Below, piece after piece: positions 53,677 through 60,992 of a stretch of 64,000 nt of DNA. The notes beneath the pieces were generated by a model. It did not search any database. It was not told the origin of the DNA and saw nothing but the letters and a program-made list of their open reading frames with translations. Origin of the DNA: Chromatiales bacterium (GTDB taxonomy: Bacteria; Pseudomonadota; Gammaproteobacteria; Steroidobacterales; Woeseiaceae); NCBI GenBank assembly GCA_024679535.1, contig JAIBDF010000002.1, positions 41,053-105,052 of the forward strand. The letters run 5' to 3'. Within the stretch, counting starts at the first letter, position 1; the number at the start of each line of letters is the position of its first letter. The position numbers and the translations under genes were made by a program.

Positions 53677-54984
53677 TTAACGTATGGAAGGTCGCATCTG
53701 GATATCTTCCGCCGAACGCAGGTTAATCGCCAGTTCAAGTTCCGGCTCCGCGTCATCGACGGGTTGCATGCGAAAACGCGGCAGCAGCAGTCCCAGGTGT
53801 ACTTTCATTTCTAGAAAAGAGAAATATTCACCAAGGCAGCGTCGCGGCCCGAGCGAAAACGGGAAATACGGCAGGTCTTTTTTCGGCTTGTCCGTCGGTG
53901 CGAAACGATCCGGATCGAAGCGTCCGGGTCCCGGCCAGTAGTGATCAGTGCGGTGCAGGATGTATGGCGAAAGATAGATGTCCGTACCTGGCGGTACGTC
54001 GTACATTTCGAGTGCGTCCTGGGCATGCGAGCGGCGTGTGAACAGCCACACCGGGGGATACAGTCGCAACGCCTCCTCCAGCGTCTGTTGTGTGTACTCC
54101 ATCGCGGCGAGGTTTTCCGCGGTGATCGCCGCTACATTCGGTACGATGCGCTGCGCCTCAGCGATCAGTCTCACCTCAATATTTGGGTGCTTCGCGATCA
54201 GGTACCAGACCCAATTGAGCGTGTTCGCCGATGTCTCGAAACCGGCAACGATCAGCGTCATAAGCTCATCAAGCAGTTCGGCATCGCCAAACTTGTTTCC
54301 CTGCTTGTCGGTTGCGTCCAGGTACATGGACAGGAAATCAAAGTGCTGGCTGCCCTTCCCTGCGCGCCGATCGGCAATGATGCTCAGCAGCAATTCGCGC
54401 AGATGCCGGACTTTCATGACGACACTGAGATCGCGCGTGGAATCGCGGCTCAGGAATGCGAATGGGTTCTCGCCTTCGGTCAGGATTCGGTTTTCGTAGT
54501 CGTCACCAAAAATACTGATCAGGATGAGTTCCAACGCGAAGTCGCTCGTCTCTGACGTGATATTGATGGTCTCACCCTGCGCCGCCGCCCGGGCCCAGCT
54601 TGCCGCACGCCGGTCGGTGCATTCAACCATCACCGTCATCAGACGATGCACGTTCTGGCGACTGAATGCCGGCTGGATCATCGTTCGGGAGCGACGCCAG
54701 ACATCGCCATCGCTGACAATGAGTCCATTGCCGAGGAGCATTTTGACCCGTTCGAATCCCGGCCCCTTCTGATACTTGCTGTGACGCCTGGCAAGAATCC
54801 TCCGAACTTCCACCGCATCGTTTACGAAGTAGGCCAGCCGGCCGTTCGGCTTCAGCATACTGACCATATCCCCGTGCTCAGCCTGCAGAGCCTGCAGCGT
54901 CGCAAGCGTCTCCGCATCGATGCCCAGGGTCACTGGCTGTTCGGGCCCGGGTGGCCGCCTGTAGTCGGGCTGGGGTTCGGTCAT
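53677..54984 (-). CDS. Cytochrome P450
   Basis: A haem monooxygenase of 435 residues. The haem-binding cysteine is Cys383 in FSLGPRRCLGEYF; the I-helix oxygen-activation motif is VAGFETSANTLNW; the K-helix ExxR is in TLEEALRLYPP. There is no membrane anchor, and no redox partner is encoded nearby. It lies 7 bp before the fatty-acyl-AMP ligase-ACP gene, so the natural inference is hydroxylation of a carrier-bound or free fatty acyl chain. It is the first gene of a three-gene operon. Confidence 0.9.
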   Translation of the reverse strand: MTEPQPDYRRPPGPEQPVTLGIDAETLATLQALQAEHGDMVSMLKPNGRLAYFVNDAVEVRRILARRHSKYQKGPGFERVKMLLGNGLIVSDGDVWRRSRTMIQPAFSRQNVHRLMTVMVECTDRRAASWARAAAQGETINITSETSDFALELILISIFGDDYENRILTEGENPFAFLSRDSTRDLSVVMKVRHLRELLLSIIADRRAGKGSQHFDFLSMYLDATDKQGNKFGDAELLDELMTLIVAGFETSANTLNWVWYLIAKHPNIEVRLIAEAQRIVPNVAAITAENLAAMEYTQQTLEEALRLYPPVWLFTRRSHAQDALEMYDVPPGTDIYLSPYILHRTDHYWPGPGRFDPDRFAPTDKPKKDLPYFPFSLGPRRCLGEYFSFLEMKVHLGLLLPRFRMQPVDDAEPELELAINLRSAEDIQMRPSIR

Positions 54985-55074
54985 GGGATACGCTGAAACG
55001 ACAGGATTGGCGGTGGGAATGCAGGCGCAATATTACATTGACCCGCGCAGATTCGATACTGCAAACTCCGGACC

Positions 55075-55821
55075 TTGAACGACAAATCCCCCAATCACTT
55101 TGATTCCGTCGAGTCACGCCGCAGTAAATCGTCGCGGCGTCGCATGACGCCCGCGCGCCGCCTGTATTATTTTCTCGGCCTGCCGGTGCTGCGTGCACTG
55201 ATCAGGCTCCTGACCTCGACCTATCGCATCGAGACCATCATCGGGACCCGGCATATCGAACCGTATATCGGCGACGATGCGGTGTGTGCCCCCGCCTACT
55301 GGCATCAGCACCATGTCATCGGCTCAACGCTGATTCGCTCCTGGATTCGGCGGGGCTTCAAGGCCTGCTTTCTTGTGTCAGGCTCGGTAGACGGCGACGT
55401 GCCGGAGCGTGTGGCACGTGCCTGGGGCGCGGAAGTTATTCGTGGGTCGGCCAACCAAAGCGGCGCCCTGGCCCTGCGTGATCAGCAGCGCATGATGAAA
55501 CAAGGCTATTCGATCGTTACCACCGCGGATGGCCCTCGCGGGCCGAAGTATGAATTCAAAGCGGGTACGGTGCTCATGGCCCGTATTGCGGGCGTACCCA
55601 TCATCCCGATCGGCTGTGCTGCGGAACGGGCATGGTACCTGAACCGCTGGGATGATTTCATGATTCCCAAGCCGTTTTCGCGCGTGGTTATTGCCATAGG
55701 CGAGCCTGTCCCGGTACCACGGGATATCGCCCTGGACAATCTGGAACCCGTCAGGGAGCGTGTTCAGGGAGCAGTCATGTCCCTTATGAGAGACTCTGAA
55801 GACGCTCTCAAAGCCGACTGA
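55075..55821 (+). CDS. DUF374-type lysophospholipid acyltransferase-like protein
   Basis: A 248-residue protein of the DUF374/LpxL-related acyltransferase group. A hydrophobic N-terminal helix is followed by CAPAYWHQHHV (the position of the catalytic His), CFLVSGSVDGDVPER, and the highly typical TTADGPRGPKYEFKAG, then GVPIIPIGCAAERAW. Relatives transfer acyl chains to lipid A or lysophospholipids. The start is TTG at 55075; an ATG at 55144 would give a shorter form. It is divergent from the P450 operon and 10 bp before the DUF3108 gene. Confidence 0.8.
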   Translation: MNDKSPNHFDSVESRRSKSSRRRMTPARRLYYFLGLPVLRALIRLLTSTYRIETIIGTRHIEPYIGDDAVCAPAYWHQHHVIGSTLIRSWIRRGFKACFLVSGSVDGDVPERVARAWGAEVIRGSANQSGALALRDQQRMMKQGYSIVTTADGPRGPKYEFKAGTVLMARIAGVPIIPIGCAAERAWYLNRWDDFMIPKPFSRVVIAIGEPVPVPRDIALDNLEPVRERVQGAVMSLMRDSEDALKAD

Positions 55822-55826
55822 GGAGG
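55821..55826 (+). promoter_or_regulatory. Ribosome binding site that decides a CTG start
   Basis: A perfect AGGAGG overlaps the stop of the acyltransferase gene by one base. It lies 5 bp before the codon CTG at 55832. No ATG or GTG stands at a usable distance. Confidence 0.65.
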
Positions 55827-55831
55827 CCCAC

Positions 55832-56539
55832 CTGAAAATCCTGAGCCAAATAGCGCTGGCACTGGCCGCAGCGGCCCTGTTGGTCGTGTCTGTGGCCGCT
55901 GGGGCGGAATTGACGCCCCACCGAGCCGAGTACAAGGTAAAGATCAATATCCTCTCCGGCCAGCTGAACACCGAGCTGAGTGCCACGGAAACCGGTTACG
56001 TCGCCACTCATGTGATCAAACCCAAGGGCATTGCGAAGCTGCGCGGTGGACATATGCGCGTGCGTTCCGAGTTTGCGACGGCACCAGACGGTGTCAGGCC
56101 CGTCAATTTTCATGAGGTCGACACGATTCGCGGCGATCCTGAAACCCGTATCGAGTTTGACTGGACCACGAACCAGGCCAGCGGAACCGTCGGCAGCGAT
56201 GAAGTGCTGCTGCAGCTCGATGGCATCGCGCACGACAATGTCTCGATCCAGTACGAGCTGATGCACGACCTGCTCAATAGTGGCCCGAGCGACACCTACG
56301 TGCTGTTTGATGTCGACAAGATGCGAATTGCCAATGTGCGCAATGTCGGCGCCCGTGAGATCAAAACCAAGGCAGGGACCTATGAGGTGGTTGGCATCCA
56401 GCATCAGAAAGAGGGCTCATCCAGGGTGACCACGCTGTGGTGTGCCGCTGCACTGGACTACCTGCCTGTCGTTATAGAACAGCACCGCAAGGGCAAACTC
56501 AATTTCCGGGCAACATTGACCCGCTACAACCCGATCTGA
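55832..56539 (+). CDS. DUF3108 domain periplasmic protein, CTG start
   Basis: A 235-residue DUF3108 protein: ELTPHRAEYKVKI at the mature N-terminus, GHMRVRSEFATAPDGVRP in the middle and YLPVVIEQHRKGKLNFRATLTRY at the end. DUF3108 proteins are periplasmic beta-rich proteins of unknown role. The frame has no ATG near the start. CTG at 55832 sits 5 bp after a perfect AGGAGG and gives KILSQIALALAAAALLVVSV, a normal signal peptide. The next usable codon, TTG at 55880, would cut the signal in half. The use of CTG is therefore strongly suggested. It is co-directional with and 10 bp from the acyltransferase gene. Confidence 0.8.
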   Translation: MKILSQIALALAAAALLVVSVAAGAELTPHRAEYKVKINILSGQLNTELSATETGYVATHVIKPKGIAKLRGGHMRVRSEFATAPDGVRPVNFHEVDTIRGDPETRIEFDWTTNQASGTVGSDEVLLQLDGIAHDNVSIQYELMHDLLNSGPSDTYVLFDVDKMRIANVRNVGAREIKTKAGTYEVVGIQHQKEGSSRVTTLWCAAALDYLPVVIEQHRKGKLNFRATLTRYNPI

Positions 56540-56551
56540 GCCGCGCCGGCT

Positions 56552-56977
56552 TTAGCCGAACAGAATTGAGAGCTGCAATACCAGCAGCAAACCTGCCGTA
56601 AACAGAGCCGCTGCCAGCAGGCTGGCGCCCCAGCGCGCCAATAATGGCGCATTTGCTATGCCCGCATAGACCGGCGCCGCGGGCAGCGCCGCGAGACAAG
56701 CGAGGGGATAAACGACCAGGGCCGCGCGCGGGTAGCGATAAGCCCAGGCTTTCAGCTCCCGCCGTGCACTCATTTCCGAGACCAGATCATCTATTTTGCC
56801 GAGCTCGCGGGCCGCCTGGCGGCGAGCTTCCCGGCGGGGTGCCCCGTCTTTAACCGCCGCGTCGACGAGGTCATCATAATGATCGCGAATTTCATTTGCG
56901 GCCCGATGCGCATGGCGGGCCGCTATGCCGCTTTGCACCAGACGCGTTGCAAGGTCATGGACATCGGGTTCATGCAT
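56552..56977 (-). CDS. HAAS (DUF1700-like) membrane protein coupled to PadR
   Basis: A 141-residue protein. The N-terminal helical domain (about 8-75, DLATRLVQSGIAARHAHR and ARRQAARELGKIDDLV) matches the HAAS type of domain commonly paired with PadR regulators. Two transmembrane helices follow (about 85-105 and 115-138). It overlaps the padR gene by 8 bp. The start is the ATG at 56977; the longer frame to 57055 reads back into padR. It probably acts as a membrane partner in the PadR-controlled response, by analogy to other such pairs. Confidence 0.72.
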   Translation of the reverse strand: MHEPDVHDLATRLVQSGIAARHAHRAANEIRDHYDDLVDAAVKDGAPRREARRQAARELGKIDDLVSEMSARRELKAWAYRYPRAALVVYPLACLAALPAAPVYAGIANAPLLARWGASLLAAALFTAGLLLVLQLSILFG

Positions 56978-57308
56978 GACCGGGGCTCTCCAATGCAGTC
57001 TCGATACCGCCTTGAATCCGTCGCCAGTCGTCCTGCAGGTCCTGCAAGCGCCCATGTCCCTGTTTTGTCAGGGAATAATAGACCCGAGTGCGCCCGCCGA
57101 CCGGTTTGCGACGGGCTTTGAGCGAACCATTGCGCTCGAGGCTGTGCAACACCGGATAAATGACCCCCTCGCCCAGTGATATGGCCTCACCGGTCACTTC
57201 TTTAATCGATCGCACCAGCTCATAGCCGTACATCTCACGATTAACGAGAAGCCTCAGCAGCAGGAGTTCAGGCACGCCGCTCATGAATGGAGGGTTGCTT
57301 TTGGCCAT
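56970..57308 (-). CDS. PadR-family transcriptional regulator
   Basis: A 112-residue winged-helix repressor of the small PadR class: PELLLLRLLVNREMYGYELVRSI, ISLGEGVIYPVLHSLERNG and GGRTRVYYSLTKQGHGRL. A short C-terminal dimerisation helix follows. It is divergent from the tonB-like gene; the gap between them holds several ATACC/GGTAT repeats likely to be its operator, so it probably represses both directions. Confidence 0.88.
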   Translation of the reverse strand: MAKSNPPFMSGVPELLLLRLLVNREMYGYELVRSIKEVTGEAISLGEGVIYPVLHSLERNGSLKARRKPVGGRTRVYYSLTKQGHGRLQDLQDDWRRIQGGIETALESPGHA

Positions 57309-57317
57309 CCCTCAAAC

Positions 57318-57395
57318 ATACCTCGAACTAAAGGGTATAACAAGACTTACTTTGTGGTTCTAGGTATGTACAATATACCTTGTGATTCGAGGTAT
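57318..57395. promoter_or_regulatory. Candidate PadR operator cluster
   Basis: The padR/tonB gap holds ATACCTCGAA at 57318-57327 and its exact reverse complement TTCGAGGTAT at 57386-57395. Between them lie GGGTAT (57333-57338), AGGTAT (57362-57367) and ATACCT (57375-57380). Together they form overlapping inverted repeats with half-sites ATACC/GGTAT. This is the expected place and kind of site for autorepression by the divergent PadR. Confidence 0.55.
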
Positions 57396-57428
57396 CCAAG
57401 TTGGCGGGAAACTGACAGGAGCCAGACC

Positions 57429-58025
57429 ATGTTTGGCAGATACGCATCTGCTGTTACCACGGGGACCCTGATGACCTGCGCCCTGCTGTACGCCATGCAG
57501 GGCCTTATACCCCTTCAGCCGGGTGCCGAAAGCGAGCCGCGACCGAGAACCATCGTGGACTGGATTAACCTCCCGCGGCAGCCGTCACCACCTCCCCCGC
57601 CAACCCCCGACTACGACAAGGAAACCATCATGTCGGCACCGATACCGCCAGCCGGCAGACCGACCGGCAAACCCGGCCCTGGCATCTACAATCCCGTCCG
57701 AGCCTCCGCACCGCCCCCGGGCAACACACGACCCGGCCGTATCGGCGATCCGGATGGGCCCCTGATTGCCATCGTGAGGGTGCAACCGACCTACCCGGCC
57801 CCGGCACAAGCCAGGGGCATCGAAGGCTGGGTTGATGTGAGCTTTGACGTCATGACGAGCGGCCAGGTTACGAATATCCAGGTCACGGGATCGAGCCATG
57901 GCGTTTTCGAGAAAAGCGCACTTCAGGCTGCGCAGAAATTTCGTTTCCGCGCGCCCGTTGTGGACGGTGCGCCGCAGGTGGCTACCAATGTGAACTATCG
58001 CTTTCGCTTCGAAATGCAGAACTAG
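57429..58025 (+). CDS. TonB-like energy transducer
   Basis: A 198-residue TonB-type protein: an N-terminal membrane helix (about 11-30), a proline-rich spacer (PRQPSPPPPPTPD), and a C-terminal TonB domain with IVRVQPTYPAPAQARGIEG, VSFDVMTSGQVTNIQV, FEKSALQAAQKFRF and a final YRFRFEM. It would carry proton-motive energy to an outer-membrane receptor. ExbB/ExbD and a receptor are not nearby. The ATG at 57429 has AGGAG 7 bp upstream. The frame is open 25 codons further into the operator region, which is not likely to be coding. Confidence 0.85.
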   Translation: MFGRYASAVTTGTLMTCALLYAMQGLIPLQPGAESEPRPRTIVDWINLPRQPSPPPPPTPDYDKETIMSAPIPPAGRPTGKPGPGIYNPVRASAPPPGNTRPGRIGDPDGPLIAIVRVQPTYPAPAQARGIEGWVDVSFDVMTSGQVTNIQVTGSSHGVFEKSALQAAQKFRFRAPVVDGAPQVATNVNYRFRFEMQN

Positions 58026-58099
58026 TCGACCCCTGGGTGGTGGCTCTGCGGAAAGCCTTTCCTTCCCGCCGGGCTAACCAAGGAGCCACTGCCCTCTTT

Positions 58100-58690
58100 T
58101 CAGATACGGTCGAACACCTGCCTCGAGGAGTGCAGCTGCTGCTCACCGTCCTGAATTTTAATCTCCCTGACCAGTTCACTCCCTCCGCCCGCAAGTGCCC
58201 ACGTTTCAGTGAGGATGACACCGCGCTCATCCATCGTTTCAACGATATAGACCGCGCCCTCCCAGCCTGAGACGCGCTGGGCCTCGATTGGACCCAGAGA
58301 GACCACCCGCTTCTCACCGAACGTATATTCCTCGACGACAGAGCGATCGAAACTGACAAATATGCCGTGCGAGGTCTGCGAAATCTTTAATGAACGACCG
58401 CTCTCGATGAACACGTGGACAACCGTGCCTTTCGAGCGCTTATTGCGGCCAGAACGCTCCGGGGTCTGCTGGCGTCGCGTTGATCCCGCAGGGGGCACGT
58501 AGATGCCCTGTTCACGTTCGACCTGACGGGCATCGGCCGCATCGTTGCGGCCCTGCAATTCCCACCGCCCTGAGAAATCAACACCCACCGGGACCGCAGC
58601 GCTCCGCGCAGGCAGTTCCGGTCTGCTTCCGCATCCGCTGATTAGCAAGAGGATTGCCGCAATCGCCGCCACTTGAAAGAGCTTGTTCAT
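58100..58690 (-). CDS. Lipoprotein of unknown function
   Basis: A 196-residue protein with a lipoprotein signal (AILLLISGCGSRP). The mature part begins with GVDFSGRWELQGRNDAADAR and is beta-rich, with IFVSFDRSVVEEYTFGEKR and LTETWALAGGGSELVREI towards the end. This suggests a small lipocalin-like barrel, but it is not a firm match. It stands convergent to the TonB gene. The function is unknown. Confidence 0.68.
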   Translation of the reverse strand: MNKLFQVAAIAAILLLISGCGSRPELPARSAAVPVGVDFSGRWELQGRNDAADARQVEREQGIYVPPAGSTRRQQTPERSGRNKRSKGTVVHVFIESGRSLKISQTSHGIFVSFDRSVVEEYTFGEKRVVSLGPIEAQRVSGWEGAVYIVETMDERGVILTETWALAGGGSELVREIKIQDGEQQLHSSRQVFDRI

Positions 58691-58795
58691 GCCACTAGTT
58701 TTTCACAGATCTTTGTCAACGCATACCACCGGGGCCACGTTAGTTACGATAGACGCCGGACAGACGGCGGACGGAAATCTGCCAAGGAGACGAAA

Positions 58796-58963
58796 ATGCA
58801 CAAGCTTCACCTGATCGCAGCGGCCTCGGGCCTCGCCCTGTTGCTCCCGGTTGCGGGGCTCACCCAATCGACCGACGCGCTTAGACAAAGGCGGCGGCAC
58901 GCCAGCACCTGCCCGACAAACGTCGCGCACAGGGCGAACGCAGGAACCGTCAACAGTAGCTGA
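58796..58963 (+). CDS. Small secreted protein, possibly frameshifted
   Basis: A 55-codon frame with GGAG 6 bp before the ATG and a good signal peptide (HKLHLIAAASGLALLLPVAG). After the signal the composition turns odd (LRQRRRHASTCPTNV). A different frame over the same bases reads KAAARQHLPDKRRAQGE to a TAG at 58957-58959, which looks more like a natural basic C-terminus. The gene may be a frameshifted remnant or contain a base error. It overlaps the end of the convergent YcaQ-family gene. Confidence 0.4.
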   Translation: MHKLHLIAAASGLALLLPVAGLTQSTDALRQRRRHASTCPTNVAHRANAGTVNSS

Positions 58964-60116
58964 CCCACTCCAGGTCCAGCCACTCCGCCAGTGAATCGAG
59001 TTCGCTCCGCAGGGCGGACTCGTTTTTTTTTGGGTCGGCACCGGGCTCATGATGTAGCGCTTTGACCAGCAGGACTTTTCGCTGGCGGTCAGCTTTCAGG
59101 TCGACGCGTGCAACGATTTTGTCACCCACCCGGAATGGCAGGACATAGTAGCCCCACCGACGCTTCGCCTGCGGCACATAGATCTCGATGCGATATTCGA
59201 AATTAAAGAGACGCTCGGCGCGGGGACGAAACCATACGATCGGATCAAACGGCGATAACAGCGACGCTCCGTCAATCGTGCGCGGCAAGCGCGCCGTGGC
59301 AGACAGGTAGGCCTGTTCCGTCCAGCCCTCGACCTTTACGGGCGTAAGAGCACCCTCCTCCACAAGTTCCTTCACACGCGGAGCCACATCACGTGCCGTC
59401 ATACGGTAATAGTCGGCCAGGTCCCGCACCGTTGCGACGCCCAGTGACTCGGCAGACTGCCGCAGTAACAGCCGTTCGGCATCTGCGCGCCTGACACGTC
59501 GTTCACGGTGGGCCTGGCCAATGAGACGTTCCGGCAGATCGTAGACGCGTTGAAAATTACCGAGGCGCCTGCGAATCCCAAGCGTGCCTCGCCCGAAATG
59601 ATGCTCAAGCGCCCAGCGCTGTACCGGACGATGCCAGTCCCCAGGTTTTTTTCTTGCGGGAGTGGCTACGGCCGGCAAATCATTGGCAGTCACCGCTCCA
59701 TCGCGCTCAACCTTGTGGAGAATATTCCGCAGATAGCCCTCTGGATCCTCAAGCGTCTTAAGTGGATTTCGCTTCCATGGCTCCCAGGCCGCCCGACGAT
59801 GCTCAAGCAGCGGCCAGTCGCTGACTCGCACAATGGAGGCCTCATGCGCCCACTGTTCCGTAAATTCACGGGATCCATACAGGAATTGTTCCAGCCGCTG
59901 ACGGTCGTAGTTACCGAGCCGCGACCAGAGAATCAGGAAGTGTGCCGGTATGAGGACATTCACGAAGTCGAGCTGCAACACGCCAACCCGATGCAGAGCG
60001 CGGCGATAGTGCCGAACGTCGTCGGGCGATCGGGGCCTGGACCGGTCGAATCCCTGCGCAGCAAGCGCAATACGTCGCGCTTCGGCTGCCGAAATGTCAG
60101 TTCTGCGACATGGCAC
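58950..60116 (-). CDS. YcaQ/AlkX-family DNA glycosylase-like winged-helix protein
   Basis: A protein of about 388 residues in the family of YcaQ, a glycosylase that unhooks DNA interstrand cross-links. The catalytic QxD motif is visible in GVLQLDFVNVL, preceded by RRALHRVGV. Winged-helix repeats (about 120-270) and a C-terminal beta barrel (LLSPFDPIVWFRPRAERLFNFEYRIEIYVP, about 290-320) follow. No ATG stands near the start: GTG at 60116 is chosen, with TTG at 60167 as the outer limit; the latter would overlap the divergent gene. Confidence 0.8.
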   Translation of the reverse strand: MPCRRTDISAAEARRIALAAQGFDRSRPRSPDDVRHYRRALHRVGVLQLDFVNVLIPAHFLILWSRLGNYDRQRLEQFLYGSREFTEQWAHEASIVRVSDWPLLEHRRAAWEPWKRNPLKTLEDPEGYLRNILHKVERDGAVTANDLPAVATPARKKPGDWHRPVQRWALEHHFGRGTLGIRRRLGNFQRVYDLPERLIGQAHRERRVRRADAERLLLRQSAESLGVATVRDLADYYRMTARDVAPRVKELVEEGALTPVKVEGWTEQAYLSATARLPRTIDGASLLSPFDPIVWFRPRAERLFNFEYRIEIYVPQAKRRWGYYVLPFRVGDKIVARVDLKADRQRKVLLVKALHHEPGADPKKNESALRSELDSLAEWLDLEWVSYC

Positions 60117-60154
60117 TGTGCATGCGCTCCCCAAAAAGTCAGAATACCTATTGT

Positions 60155-60589
60155 ATGCGATCAGCAATCCACATCATTGCCTGCCTGATCCTGTTAGTCA
60201 GCAACCCGACCGTTGCCAGTCCCACGGATGTTGAGGGCACATGGCTGAGCGGCGATGGCGATGGTCTGATCGCCGTGCAGATTCTGGGTTCACAGATCAG
60301 CGCTACAATACTGGGCTCACCCAACGCCGATGCAAAACGGCCGAAAACAGACACAAGGAACCCGGACCCGGCGCTGCGCGAGCGTGCGCTACTGGGCCTT
60401 GAGATATTCAGCGGTTTTCACTACGACGGCGACGGTCGCTGGTCAGGTGGACAAATCTACGACCCCAACAGCGGCAAAACCTACAGCTGCAAACTAAGAC
60501 TGATCGATCGCGACACGCTCCGCGTCCGCGGATATATTGGTATCTCACTGATCGGGCGCACAGAGACCTGGCGTCGCCAGACCGACTAG
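60155..60589 (+). CDS. DUF2147-like secreted protein
   Basis: A 144-residue protein with a signal peptide (about 1-22, ending TVASPT). The mature part starts VEGTWLSGDGDGLIAVQI and includes GGQIYDPNSGKTYSCKLRL and RVRGYIGISLIGRTETWRR, which match the DUF2147 fold pattern. The function is unknown; such proteins are periplasmic. The ATG at 60155 starts the signal; the frame is open to 60110. Its end overlaps the convergent ridA-like gene by 4 bp. Confidence 0.78.
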   Translation: MRSAIHIIACLILLVSNPTVASPTDVEGTWLSGDGDGLIAVQILGSQISATILGSPNADAKRPKTDTRNPDPALRERALLGLEIFSGFHYDGDGRWSGGQIYDPNSGKTYSCKLRLIDRDTLRVRGYIGISLIGRTETWRRQTD

Positions 60590-60978
60590 TCCCCAATTAT
60601 TGCGTCTGCCTCAATCTCGACAAGCATGTCCGGGTCGATCAGCTGCGACACCTCAACCATGGCCGTGGCTGGCCGGATATCCGCAAAAGCCTCCCCGTGG
60701 GCGCGCCCAATGGCCTCCCATTGGCTGATATCCGTGACGAACATACGGGTACGCACAACATCGCCCAATCCGCTTCCGGCTTCGATAAGCGCCTTCTCGA
60801 TGATTGCAATGCAGCGTTTCGCCTGGACGTAAGCGTCCCCCACGCCAACCACCGCGCCATCGTCGCCAACCGGTGCGGTTCCGGACACGGCGACATGTGC
60901 CCCAACCCGGACCGCACGGCAGTATCCGACAATCGATTCCCAGGGTGCGCCGGTAGAAATATTCTGGCGTTTACTCAT
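60586..60978 (-). CDS. RidA/YjgF-family protein
   Basis: A 130-residue member of the RidA family, whose best-known members deaminate reactive enamine/imine intermediates formed by PLP enzymes. Visible are VGAHVAVSGTAPVG, AYVQAKRCIAIIEKAL, VVRTRMFVTDISQWEAIG and PATAMVEVSQLIDPDMLVEIEADA. The conserved arginine of true RidA (VvKttvfl...R105) appears in RTRMFV rather than at the C-terminal site, so it may belong to another Rid subgroup. Start at 60978 (AAGG 7 bp upstream) is better than the ATG at 60984. Confidence 0.85.
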   Translation of the reverse strand: MSKRQNISTGAPWESIVGYCRAVRVGAHVAVSGTAPVGDDGAVVGVGDAYVQAKRCIAIIEKALIEAGSGLGDVVRTRMFVTDISQWEAIGRAHGEAFADIRPATAMVEVSQLIDPDMLVEIEADAIIGD

Positions 60979-60992
60979 AGACATACCTTTTC

